Source: Nocardioides jensenii JCM 1364 = NBRC 14755 (GTDB lineage: Bacteria > Actinomycetota > Actinomycetes > Propionibacteriales > Nocardioidaceae). Taken from it: a stretch of DNA of 42,738 nucleotides. The notes under the pieces are model-generated. The model saw nothing but the letters and a program-made list of their open reading frames with translations, ran no database searches and was not told the origin of the DNA. Both the position numbers and the translations under genes were made by a program. This document shows positions 9,739 through 17,278 of this stretch, piece by piece. How positions within the stretch are numbered: the first letter of the stretch is position 1; each line of letters begins with the position of its first letter. Location: NCBI RefSeq assembly GCF_001552535.1, contig NZ_BCRJ01000015.1, forward strand, positions 1 through 42,738, in the 5' to 3' direction.

Positions 9739-10110
9739 TCAGGCCGTGGCGACCGGGCGGAAACCCGAGCAGAGCACGCGCACCCAGGTGAAGCGGTCGC
9801 CGTCGGTGCGGTAGTACGCCTGCTGTTCGACCAGGTGCGAGCCGTCGGGAGTCTCGAGCTCGAACCGGTAGCCCATCCGCTCGGTGTCCACGATGGTGGC
9901 GGCCTCGAGCAGGTGGACCGCGATCACGCGGTCCTGCTCCTCGAACCAGTGGTCGAGGATGATCGCGGTCACCTCCTCGGGGGTGTGCGCCTCCCACTGG
10001 CGCCCCGGAGTGAGGGCACGGAAGTCGACGTCGGCGACGAACAGGTCAGCCAGCTTCTCCCGGTCGCGGGTCGCGATCGCGGCCGTGAACGCAGCGGCGT
10101 GCGTGGGCAT
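9739..10110 (-). CDS. SnoaL/NTF2-like protein, function unknown
   Basis: The 123-residue protein reads as a single NTF2-like alpha+beta fold. An N-terminal helix with A-I-A-T-R-D-R-E-K-L-A-D-L-F is followed by V-D-F-R-A-L-T-P-G and a beta-rich C-terminal half with aromatic residues, as in SnoaL-like polyketide cyclases and many stress-related small proteins. No catalytic assignment is possible from sequence. The ATG at 10110 was chosen because GGGAGG lies 5-10 nt upstream, with a TAGCCT -10-like box about 22 nt before the start (10133-10138, minus strand). The frame extends to 10236 but that part is low-quality coding. It lies tail to tail with the response regulator. Confidence 0.7.
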   Translation of the reverse strand: MPTHAAAFTAAIATRDREKLADLFVADVDFRALTPGRQWEAHTPEEVTAIILDHWFEEQDRVIAVHLLEAATIVDTERMGYRFELETPDGSHLVEQQAYYRTDGDRFTWVRVLCSGFRPVATA

Positions 10111-10229
10111 CGGGCCTCCCTTCCCTGACTCAAGGCTACCGAGCGGACCGTCCCCAAACATCGTCAAAATGCGGTTGTTCTCGGGGCAGGTCGCCTTCTG
10201 CGAGCCGTTTCCGCAGGGTGGAGACGTGG

Positions 10230-10241
10230 TAGACACCCGCC
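10230..10241 (+). promoter_or_regulatory. -10 box for leaderless start of the 10242 gene
   Basis: TAGACA at 10230-10235 is followed by 6 nt and then the ATG at 10242. There is no Shine-Dalgarno in between, so transcription probably begins at or next to the start codon. The last base departs from the TANNNT pattern seen at other genes in this window. Confidence 0.45.
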
Positions 10242-11174
10242 ATGGGATTCAACTTCGCCATCGGGTCACTGGCCGACACCTCCCTCGACGATCTCGCCGT
10301 CCTCGGCATCACCCCCACCGGTGCCACCACGTCCGGTGACCTGGCCCTCGACGAGGGCGCTCCCCATGTCGCGGTCCGCGACGGTCAGCTGGTCTTCGCC
10401 TGCCTCGGCCCGGAACTGCTGGACCTGGTCCAGGAGGTCGCCAAGGCGCGTGGCGTTCGTGGGGTGACTGTCGTCTTCGCAAGCACGGCCGACGTCCACG
10501 TGCTCTGGATCGGCGAGGGCGAGCGGGAGCGGATGCTGGTGATGGAGAACGGTGAGGTGGTCGACACCGTCGGCGCGCCGTGGCCGGAGGAGGAGGCGGC
10601 GTTCGCCGACGAGGAGTTCGAGGCGGACGCGCTCGCCGTGACGTTCGCACGGCTGACCGGTGTGGAGCTTCTTGACGAGCGGTGGTTGGAGGGGACCTTC
10701 CACGAGCTCGACTGCGGGAGCCTGGCCGACAACGGTCCCGAAGCAGCGGTCGACCTCGAGCCGGGCACCGATCAGACGATCGAGGTGGACCGCGGAATGC
10801 TCGATGCCATGGCCGTCGTACAACGCGCGGGCGCGGTCGTGATGGGTCTCCTGGGGCTGGCCGTGGTTGCCGAGCTCGTGTTCACGGTGCTGGCCGTCGC
10901 CCGCGACGAGTCGTTCGGTGTGCCACTGCCGCACCTCGTCTTCGCCGTCCTCGCCCTGCTGACCGTGGTCTCCGGACGCCTCGACTCGGGACGGCTGGCG
11001 TGGACCGCAGCCTCCGCCGGTGTGCTGGTGGTCTCGATCATCGCGACCGGCATCTTGCGCGACCACCACGTGGTGGTGCTGTCGGCGTACGCCCTGTATC
11101 TCGCCGTGGTGATCGGTGCCCTGGTGTGGCATGCGCGGCAGGTCAAGGCCGTGCGAGCGATGCTGCCCGGCTGA
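10242..11174 (+). CDS. uncharacterised membrane protein with soluble N-terminal domain
   Basis: I do not recognise this 310-residue protein. Residues 1-190 are soluble and acidic, with a central E-E-E-A-A-F-A-D-E-E-F-E stretch. Residues 192-305 contain four hydrophobic segments (about 195-217, 228-245, 253-272 and 278-298), placing it in the cytoplasmic membrane with the large domain probably in the cytoplasm. It ends with a short basic tail. No signal peptide or catalytic motif is visible. The gene stands alone between the NTF2-like gene and ychF. The lack of a ribosome site and the nearby -10 box point to a leaderless message. Confidence 0.75.
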   Translation: MGFNFAIGSLADTSLDDLAVLGITPTGATTSGDLALDEGAPHVAVRDGQLVFACLGPELLDLVQEVAKARGVRGVTVVFASTADVHVLWIGEGERERMLVMENGEVVDTVGAPWPEEEAAFADEEFEADALAVTFARLTGVELLDERWLEGTFHELDCGSLADNGPEAAVDLEPGTDQTIEVDRGMLDAMAVVQRAGAVVMGLLGLAVVAELVFTVLAVARDESFGVPLPHLVFAVLALLTVVSGRLDSGRLAWTAASAGVLVVSIIATGILRDHHVVVLSAYALYLAVVIGALVWHARQVKAVRAMLPG

Positions 11175-11226
11175 CCCGCGCGCCACGGTCGTCCGGCTCG
11201 ATTCCGGGGGAGGGGCACGCGGGCCG

Positions 11227-11240
11227 TAGACTCACCGCCC
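11227..11240 (+). promoter_or_regulatory. -10 box for leaderless ychF
   Basis: TAGACT at 11227-11232 lies 8 nt before the GTG at 11241. The G of the start codon is at the expected transcription start, and no ribosome-binding sequence precedes it. Confidence 0.6.
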
Positions 11241-12317
11241 GTGGCACTCACCATCGGAATCGTCGGGCTCCCCAATGCTGGCAAGTCGACGCTCTTCAAC
11301 GCACTGACCAAGAACGACGTCCTCGCGGCGAACTACCCGTTCGCGACGATCGAGCCGAACGTCGGGGTGGTCGGCGTCCCCGACGAGCGCCTGCCGAAGC
11401 TCGCCGAGGTGTTCGGCTCCGCCAAGCTGCTGCCCGCGACGGTCGAGTTCGTCGACATCGCCGGCATCGTGGCCGGCGCGTCGCAGGGTGAGGGACTGGG
11501 CAACAAGTTCCTCGCGCACATCCGCGAGTCCTCGGCGATCTGCCAGGTGACCCGGGTCTTCCGCGACGAGGACGTCACCCATGTCGACGGCAAGGTCGAC
11601 CCCGGTTCCGACATCGGCACCATCCAGACCGAGCTGATCCTGGCTGACCTGCAGACGGTCGACAACGCCCTGCCGCGGTTGGAGAAGGAAGCACGGATCA
11701 AGAAGGACGTCGCGCCGAAGGCGGAGGCGGTGAAGGAGGCCAAGGCCGCCCTCGAGGCCGGTACGCCGATCATCGCCACCAAGATCGACCGCGACCTGAT
11801 CCGCGAGCTCTCGCTGCTGACCGCGAAGCCGTTCATCTACGTCTTCAACTGCGACTCCGACGAGCTCGGCGACGAAGAGCTGAAGGACAAGATGCGCGCT
11901 CTCGTCGCGCCCGCCGAGGCCATCTTCCTCGACGCGAAGTTCGAGGCCGAGCTGGTCGAGCTGGACGATGACGCCGAGGCCCGCGAGATGCTGGCAGAGA
12001 TGGGCATCACCGAGCCCGGCCTCGACAAGCTGGCCCGGGTCGGCTTCGACACCCTCGGCCTGCAGACCTACCTGACCGCCGGACCCAAGGAGACGCGGGC
12101 CTGGACGATCCCGAAGGGCGCCACGGCGCCCGAGGCGGCCGGGGTCATCCACACCGACTTCCAGCGCGGATTCATCAAGGCCGAGATCGTCTCGTTCGAC
12201 GACCTCATCGGCCTGGGCACCATGCAGAAGGCCAAGGAAGCCGGCAAGGTGCGCATGGAGGGCAAGGACTACGTGATGGCCGACGGCGACGTCGTTGAGT
12301 TCAGGTTCAACGTCTAG
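11241..12317 (+). CDS. ychF: redox-regulated ATPase/GTPase YchF (OLA1 family)
   Basis: The 358-residue protein is a full-length YchF. The P-loop G-L-P-N-A-G-K-S-T is at residues 9-17 and switch II is D-I-A-G-I-V-A-G-A, with a hydrophobic residue replacing the usual catalytic Gln. A coiled-coil region lies around 135-170, and the C-terminal TGS domain ends with [11 protein letters not shown]. YchF binds ribosomes and prefers ATP in well-studied members, owing to an NxxE motif in place of NKxD. Here that site reads N203-C-D-S206, so the Glu is replaced by Ser, with D-E-L following. The gene is monocistronic, uses GTG and appears leaderless. Confidence 0.95.
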   Translation: MALTIGIVGLPNAGKSTLFNALTKNDVLAANYPFATIEPNVGVVGVPDERLPKLAEVFGSAKLLPATVEFVDIAGIVAGASQGEGLGNKFLAHIRESSAICQVTRVFRDEDVTHVDGKVDPGSDIGTIQTELILADLQTVDNALPRLEKEARIKKDVAPKAEAVKEAKAALEAGTPIIATKIDRDLIRELSLLTAKPFIYVFNCDSDELGDEELKDKMRALVAPAEAIFLDAKFEAELVELDDDAEAREMLAEMGITEPGLDKLARVGFDTLGLQTYLTAGPKETRAWTIPKGATAPEAAGVIHTDFQRGFIKAEIVSFDDLIGLGTMQKAKEAGKVRMEGKDYVMADGDVVEFRFNV

Positions 12318-12323
12318 CGTCAT

Positions 12324-12338
12324 TGACGCGACGCGTCA
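12324..12338. repeat. perfect 7-bp dyad after ychF
   Basis: TGACGCG-A-CGCGTCA begins 6 bp after the ychF stop, between ychF and the convergent protease gene. It could fold as a short terminator hairpin with a 5-nt loop or act as a protein-binding dyad; no T-tract follows. The remaining intergenic sequence to 12444 shows nothing else I can name. Confidence 0.4.
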
Positions 12339-12444
12339 TGGCCTGGTCGAGTGATCACGTCGTGAGCAACAAGGACGCGGAGCGACTGCGGTGGCGTGAA
12401 TGCGTGCGGTCGATCGATCCTCGAATCCACCGAGTCGCAGTGCG

Positions 12445-14724
12445 TCACCTCGCGGTGACCTTCTTCGAGTAGGCCGACGCTGGCGACCCGCCCTTGGCGT
12501 TGTGGGCGACGACCCGGAACCTGTAGGAGCCCGTCGGGAGCCTGAACCTGTACGCGCGGGCCGTGGCCGAGACCGGTCCCGAGACCCTCGAGCTGACCAC
12601 CCTGCCCTCCACGATCTTCGAGGCGATCACCTTGTACGACGTGATCACAGCGCCACCGTTGGTCAACGGAGCCGCCCAGCGGGCGGTGGCGTTGACCGGC
12701 GTCCCAGCCTTGCCCGATGACGGACTACCGATCCTGGGAGCCGATGGTTTGAGAGCCACCAAGACCCTGACGGTCCGACCCGGGGCTGTTCCTGGGAGCT
12801 CGGCGTCCATCTGGGGAACCAGCTTCACCGTGTGGTGGCCGTACGTCGAGAATGTCTTCGTGAAGCTCCGCACTGCCGCGGTCTGCGGGAGGATCTGGTC
12901 GTCGATGGTCAGCAACCAGTAGCGCAGGTAGGCGTTCCCGGGGTTCGTGGCAGGCCTCCAGCTGATGGTGGCCTTCAGGCCGCTGGTGGTCACGGTGATG
13001 GCAGGCGCCGTGGTCGGGATCCAGCTCGCGACATGTCGGTTCAACGTCGTCGGGACTCCGCCCCCGGCGGCGTTGAGAGCCGTGACTGCGAGGTTGACGT
13101 CGTGGCCGCCCTGCACGGTGATCGCCCTCGACGTGGTGCTTGCGGGGACCTCGACCGGTCCTCCCTCGATCCCGCTGATCCGGTAGCCGGTCGGTGCCGG
13201 TCCAGATGACGGGGCCGTCCAGGTCAGCGTGCCAGCGCTCTTGCTGGTGGTCAGGTTGATCGATGCAGGAGCGTTCGGTGCGGCGCCGTTCGATCCCGCG
13301 CAGCCGGTGATCGAAAGCTTGTAGGTGCCGACGCTGCCGTAGTCGGAGTAGCCGGTGGCGAGCGGACTGCCGTTGCCGACGCCGTCGACCTTGACGTAGT
13401 AGGTCCCCGGCCCACCGCTCGGTGAGATCGTGTCCGCGTCCATGCCGCTCGCGATCCGGTGGGCAAACCCACCGACGATGACCTGGCCCGACGGCTGGTC
13501 CGAGTATGCGACCAGTGCGTCGTTCGTCGTCCGCAGGTCGACGCGCAGATCGAGACCGCTGCCCGCACCGCTGCCGACGGCTCCCACCGAAGGCGCTGCA
13601 ACGCACGGGCCGACCTTGAAGTAGTCGACGTCGCGACTGGTGATGATGCCGTCGACCGTGTAGTCGGTCCGTGCTCCCAGGCTCGTCGCGGAAGCTGCGG
13701 TGTTGCCGGCGTCGTCGGGCAGCAGCGGCAGGCCGGTGGCGACCATGGTCGCGAAGTCGTCCTGCTTGTTGGTGGCGTTGGCGTAGTCGCCGTTGCTGAA
13801 CTGGAGGATTCCGTTGAAGCCGGAACCCATGATCGGCGTCCAGGCGCCCTGGCCTCCGTAGTACTCCTCACCGGGGCTGGTTCGTCCGTCGTGGTTCAGG
13901 CCGAGAGTGTGCCCGATCTCGTGGGCGGTGACGGTGGCCGTGAGGAACGCGTTCGGCTGCTTGCGCACCCAGATGGGCTCCTTGGAGTCGGTCCCCGAAT
14001 CGGTCGGATCCGCGAACTGCCCGAAGACGGCGATTCCGGCGCAACCGGAGCAGATCGGGCTGGAGTCCGGGTCGTTGCTGAACAGGACGTGGTCGCCGTA
14101 GGTGTCGTCGGCGATGCCGTCGCGGTGGTAGGCGGCGGGGCCGGTGTCCTCGGTGGTGATGTCGACGTCGTACGCCGCGTACATCTCGGCGACGATCCGC
14201 CAGACCTCTTGGACGTGGCTGTGCTCGTCGGCGTTGAAGGTGCCCAGGTCGCCGTCGATCGAGAACCCGTCGTACTGGCCGTTGGGGATCCCGAACGCAA
14301 AGTTCCAGTACGTGTTGCTGACGTCGGCACCGTCGAAGTCCAGGAAGATCGTGTGCTTCGAGGTCGGCCGGCTGTGCAGGGTGAAGGTCTGAGCCTCGGG
14401 CAACTGGGCTCGGGCCACTCCTGTCGGCGCGGCGCTGGGTTGCGTGGGGAACGTGTCGGCGTAGACCAACTGACCACCCGGCACCACGTTGGCGGAGTCG
14501 TCGGTGGTCAAGATCCGGCGGAGCTCGCTCGGGCTCAGTCCGGAACGACGGGCAGCGTCATCGAGCTCGTCACCGAGCCGGTCGATCGCGGCCTCCCCGG
14601 ACAGGCCGGGTCCCGTCGAGCGGTCCGTGTCTGCCGCGGCCGTCCCCGCGAGCGTGCCCGGACCCATGGAACCGAGGACGAGAGCAGACAGAGATGCTGC
14701 GGCTACGAGCCGCGCGAAGGCCAT
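12445..14724 (-). CDS. secreted metzincin-type zinc metalloprotease with PPC and fibronectin-like domains
   Basis: The 759-residue protein begins with a Sec-type signal peptide (M-A-F-A-R-L then a hydrophobic core, likely cleaved near residue 30 after A-A-A). A propeptide-like region follows. The protease domain carries H268-E-I-G-H272-x5-H278-D, the three zinc His and catalytic Glu of metzincins, with a Met-turn candidate I-M-G-S-G about 25 residues later. A PPC-type beta domain (D-D-A-G-N-T to T-Y-K-L-S-I-T-G) spans roughly 335-470. Three fibronectin III-like modules fill the rest. It probably degrades extracellular protein while binding a surface or polymer. The start was chosen for the signal peptide; no Shine-Dalgarno is seen, only a weak CAAACT box 6 nt upstream. 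Confidence 0.85.
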   Translation of the reverse strand: MAFARLVAAASLSALVLGSMGPGTLAGTAAADTDRSTGPGLSGEAAIDRLGDELDDAARRSGLSPSELRRILTTDDSANVVPGGQLVYADTFPTQPSAAPTGVARAQLPEAQTFTLHSRPTSKHTIFLDFDGADVSNTYWNFAFGIPNGQYDGFSIDGDLGTFNADEHSHVQEVWRIVAEMYAAYDVDITTEDTGPAAYHRDGIADDTYGDHVLFSNDPDSSPICSGCAGIAVFGQFADPTDSGTDSKEPIWVRKQPNAFLTATVTAHEIGHTLGLNHDGRTSPGEEYYGGQGAWTPIMGSGFNGILQFSNGDYANATNKQDDFATMVATGLPLLPDDAGNTAASATSLGARTDYTVDGIITSRDVDYFKVGPCVAAPSVGAVGSGAGSGLDLRVDLRTTNDALVAYSDQPSGQVIVGGFAHRIASGMDADTISPSGGPGTYYVKVDGVGNGSPLATGYSDYGSVGTYKLSITGCAGSNGAAPNAPASINLTTSKSAGTLTWTAPSSGPAPTGYRISGIEGGPVEVPASTTSRAITVQGGHDVNLAVTALNAAGGGVPTTLNRHVASWIPTTAPAITVTTSGLKATISWRPATNPGNAYLRYWLLTIDDQILPQTAAVRSFTKTFSTYGHHTVKLVPQMDAELPGTAPGRTVRVLVALKPSAPRIGSPSSGKAGTPVNATARWAAPLTNGGAVITSYKVIASKIVEGRVVSSRVSGPVSATARAYRFRLPTGSYRFRVVAHNAKGGSPASAYSKKVTAR

Positions 14725-14826
14725 GGGGTGAGTTTGTGCGTCCGACGCCGGTTTCGCAGCCCTTTGGGAATCTCGTGGTTCGTGGGCATGACCAAGGGCG
14801 GGGCGCTCGCAGGAGAGACTGGGGTC

Positions 14827-15219
14827 ATGGTGACCGTCGCGCAGATCAACCTCGTCGTCGCGGACCTCGAACGGAGCCGCGCCTTCTACGAACGCCTGGG
14901 GCTCTCCTTTCGCGGCCGGAGTCGACACGGCGAGTCTCCGGCCGAGGCCTGGGTCTCGACCAACGCCGGCATCCCGCTGGTGCTGCACTCGACCTCGTTC
15001 GCCTCGTGGTGGGACCGGTCCGAACCCCAGCCGTCCGCGGGCGGACCGCAGGTGGATCTCGAGATCGATTCCGTGGAGCGGCTGGAGGACGTGGCCGCCG
15101 GACTCGAGGCCCTTGGCGCGACCATGGTCAAGCCGCCCACCGACATGCCGTGGGGGCAGCGGTTCGCGATCGTTCTCGACCCCGACGGACACCGGGTCGG
15201 GCTGAAGGCGTCGCCCTAG
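14827..15219 (+). CDS. VOC-family (glyoxalase/bleomycin-resistance fold) protein
   Basis: The 130-residue protein shows the paired beta-alpha-beta-beta-beta layout of VOC proteins: I-N-L-V-V-A-D-L-E-R-S-R-A-F-Y-E-R-L-G-L at the N-terminus and D-P-D-G-H-R-V-G-L at the C-terminus. Such proteins bind a metal or a small ligand; candidates are dioxygenase, lyase or drug-binding roles, and the sequence does not decide. ATG 14827 is favoured over an upstream in-frame ATG at 14788. The family begins at this point, and a GAGACT -10-like box (14815-14820) lies 6 nt before it, consistent with a leaderless start. It diverges from the protease gene. Confidence 0.8.
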   Translation: MVTVAQINLVVADLERSRAFYERLGLSFRGRSRHGESPAEAWVSTNAGIPLVLHSTSFASWWDRSEPQPSAGGPQVDLEIDSVERLEDVAAGLEALGATMVKPPTDMPWGQRFAIVLDPDGHRVGLKASP

Positions 15220-15238
15220 CTTGAGCCGGCGCTGCGCT

Positions 15239-15991
15239 TCATCGCCGGCGCGCCCGTTCGCCTGGGCTCAGTCTCCCGGTCTCCGGGTGGGACAGCGCAG
15301 CCTGCGTACGAGACTCGCAGACGGCGAACGCGAACGCCCCCAGCACCACTGCACCCGCACTTCCTGACAGCACGACACCGGGCCGGAACCAAGCGGGAAG
15401 GTCGGCGAACATCTCACCGGCAGTGAAGATCACGCCGATGAGCATCACCACCGTCAGCAGGATCCCGCCCACCGTGACCACCGCACTGCAACCGGCCAGG
15501 ACTCTCCACGCTCGTGCGCGCAGCGCTCCGGGTCCCTCGGGACGAAACGGTTCCAAGGCCCTCCTGACCTCGTCAGGCCACCGGATGACGAGCACGTCGT
15601 CCAGATCGTCTGGATCGAGCCTGGCATGGCGGAAGCCGATGGTGTGTCCGACCAGGCTGCGACCGCTTCCGGACATCGACAGCGGGCACGTGACCCTCCG
15701 GTGGATGACTCCGTGTCCCGGTGCCTCGGCCCTGATGATGAGCGTGTCGGGCCCCTGCACCTCGCCGGGGCTGTCCTCGATCGCTCTGTCGATCAGGCCG
15801 ACTGCGACGTGCCCCTCGGCGAACCGTGCCTCTGTCGACCCGGGGCGGCGCTTGCCGGAGTATCGGAAGCGGATCGCCCGCCCGAGCCAGTGATCGCCTG
15901 ACCCCGACGAGTCCCCGGATCCCCACCGATCCGCGCCCGCGTCTTCAGGGTCCGGACCCCGGCCCATCCACTCCTCGGTCTTCCGGTTCAC
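15239..15991 (-). CDS. uncharacterised membrane protein, downstream partner of the 15988 gene
   Basis: I do not recognise this 250-residue protein. A soluble N-terminal part of about 165 residues contains V-G-H-T-I-G-F-R-H-A-R-L-D-P-D-D-L-D-D-V-L and W-P-D-E-V-R-R-A-L-E-P-F-R-P-E-G-P-G-A. Two hydrophobic segments follow (about 173-197 and 211-232) with a basic tail. The GTG start at 15991 overlaps the upstream stop (GTGA), implying translational coupling; an ATG at 15967 is an alternative. The paired gene has the reverse order, membrane segments first, which suggests the products act together. Cytoplasmic-membrane location is inferred. Confidence 0.65.
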   Translation of the reverse strand: MNRKTEEWMGRGPDPEDAGADRWGSGDSSGSGDHWLGRAIRFRYSGKRRPGSTEARFAEGHVAVGLIDRAIEDSPGEVQGPDTLIIRAEAPGHGVIHRRVTCPLSMSGSGRSLVGHTIGFRHARLDPDDLDDVLVIRWPDEVRRALEPFRPEGPGALRARAWRVLAGCSAVVTVGGILLTVVMLIGVIFTAGEMFADLPAWFRPGVVLSGSAGAVVLGAFAFAVCESRTQAALSHPETGRLSPGERARRR

Positions 15992-16632
15992 TCCGAGAAC
16001 CCCCACTTCGAATCCTCGCCCAGGAACGGCGATCCCGGTGCAGGTTCGAGCGGTCCACCCTCGCCGCCGATTCGGACGCCGTCGAGGACGTAGCCGGCCC
16101 GCCGGACCTCCTCGTGGGCCTCGGTGAGGAACACGACCGAGTCCGCGAGGTTGGGGTCCAGGAAGGCGTAGACCTCCCACGTGGTGCCGGGTGCGAACCT
16201 GTCGATCCAGGTCTCGTCGGGGCAGTCGGCGAGCTGCGCGTGGTGCTTGTGCCCGTCGACGCCCCGGTACCGGAGGAGGAGCGTGTGCCCCTCGTCGTCA
16301 TCGGCGTTGAGAACCACTCGCGCGGTGCGCGGTGTCCGGTCGAGCGCAGGCAGCGGGCCGCGCGTCGCCTTGTGCAGCACGACGAGCATGTGGATCAGCA
16401 ACGCCGCGGTGAGCACGGCGGCTCCGACCCCGCCCCACATGAGAACGGGTCGTCCCCACCCGGTCCAGGACAGCCACAGCACCATGGCACCGAACACCCC
16501 GCAGCCGCCGAACACGACGACGGGGATGGCCCAGTCGTGCCGGATGAGGAAAGGTCCTCTGGGACCGGTGCCGACGAGGAGTTTCTCCGCGATGCGTTCG
16601 AGGAGAGGCTCTCTGCGTTCTGGCCTGGTCAT
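15988..16632 (-). CDS. uncharacterised two-pass membrane protein (DUF3592-like soluble part)
   Basis: The 214-residue protein has a basic N-terminus, two membrane segments (about 36-58 and 65-88) and a soluble C-terminal domain. That domain contains R-T-A-R-V-V-L-N-A-D-D-D and L-L-L-R-Y-R-G-V-D-G, and ends with a proline/glycine-rich tail. The layout is reminiscent of DUF3592-type proteins, but I would not assign a function. AAGGGGG lies about 10 nt upstream of the ATG, and a TACAGT -10-like box lies at 16680-16685 on the minus strand, giving a leader of about 45 nt. It is the first gene of a two-gene operon. Confidence 0.7.
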   Translation of the reverse strand: MTRPERREPLLERIAEKLLVGTGPRGPFLIRHDWAIPVVVFGGCGVFGAMVLWLSWTGWGRPVLMWGGVGAAVLTAALLIHMLVVLHKATRGPLPALDRTPRTARVVLNADDDEGHTLLLRYRGVDGHKHHAQLADCPDETWIDRFAPGTTWEVYAFLDPNLADSVVFLTEAHEEVRRAGYVLDGVRIGGEGGPLEPAPGSPFLGEDSKWGFSE

Positions 16633-16791
16633 GTTTGCGCCCCCTTCGCCTGCACACCGGCGACCCCGTCGAAGAGCACACTGTACTGATCCTCACCGCC
16701 GCGGGTGCGTGATGACCTCGTCGAGACGGCAGACGGTAATGTCGACCAGATCATGGCCTCGGACCGAGGCACTGCGAACATCAGGGGAGCC

Positions 16792-17193
16792 ATGTCGAAC
16801 GACGCCACCATCGATCTCATCCGCGCCCTGGTCGACGGCATCGACGGTCCGTCGTCGGTGACGGACATGCGAGGACCGGTCGAGGCTTGGGACTCGTTCG
16901 CGATGGTGCTGGAGTTCGGTGATGGCGTTCGCAGCGCGCATGGCTACGCGTACTCCTCCGACGCCATCACCGCCGTGGCATGCGAGTGGCCCGGCATCGA
17001 GTCGGCGGTGCGCGCCCACCTGGAAATTCATTACGAGCCCGGCGAGCCGTTGCCCTTGAAGATCCTTGTGCAGTTCGACCGCGTGACCGGCAAGTACGAG
17101 GTGACCTTCGAGGACTCTGATGAGGAACGATGGGCAGTCACACCGCGGAACTTCCGGGAGATGCGCGAACAGCTGCGCCCGGAGTTCGCCTGA
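16792..17193 (+). CDS. small acidic protein, possibly YezG/DUF600-like
   Basis: The 133-residue protein is acidic, has no membrane segment or signal, and ends with a beta-hairpin-like region (L-V-Q-F-D-R-V-T-G-K-Y-E-V-T-F) and an amphipathic helix (F-R-E-M-R-E-Q-L-R-P-E-F). This C-terminal pattern resembles YezG/DUF600 proteins, some of which are immunity proteins of polymorphic toxins, but the similarity is by eye and weak. No toxin gene adjoins it. ATG 16792 was chosen over upstream in-frame ATGs because AGGGGAG lies just before it (spacing is short). A TAATGT box at 16737-16742 could be its -10. It converges on the permease gene with 85 bp between. Confidence 0.55.
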   Translation: MSNDATIDLIRALVDGIDGPSSVTDMRGPVEAWDSFAMVLEFGDGVRSAHGYAYSSDAITAVACEWPGIESAVRAHLEIHYEPGEPLPLKILVQFDRVTGKYEVTFEDSDEERWAVTPRNFREMREQLRPEFA

Positions 17194-17278
17194 CAGAGTG
17201 ACGCTCGAATCGCCGGGGGATCGCCGACGGCGACAACCTCCGGCTTGTCCAGTGCTACGCCGGGCCGGACATCCACAC

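Noticed and set aside
13459..14826. Long upstream extension of the VOC protein
   Set aside because: This part of the frame lies antisense to the metalloprotease, which has a signal peptide and an intact HExxHxxGxxH site; the VOC fold begins at 14827.
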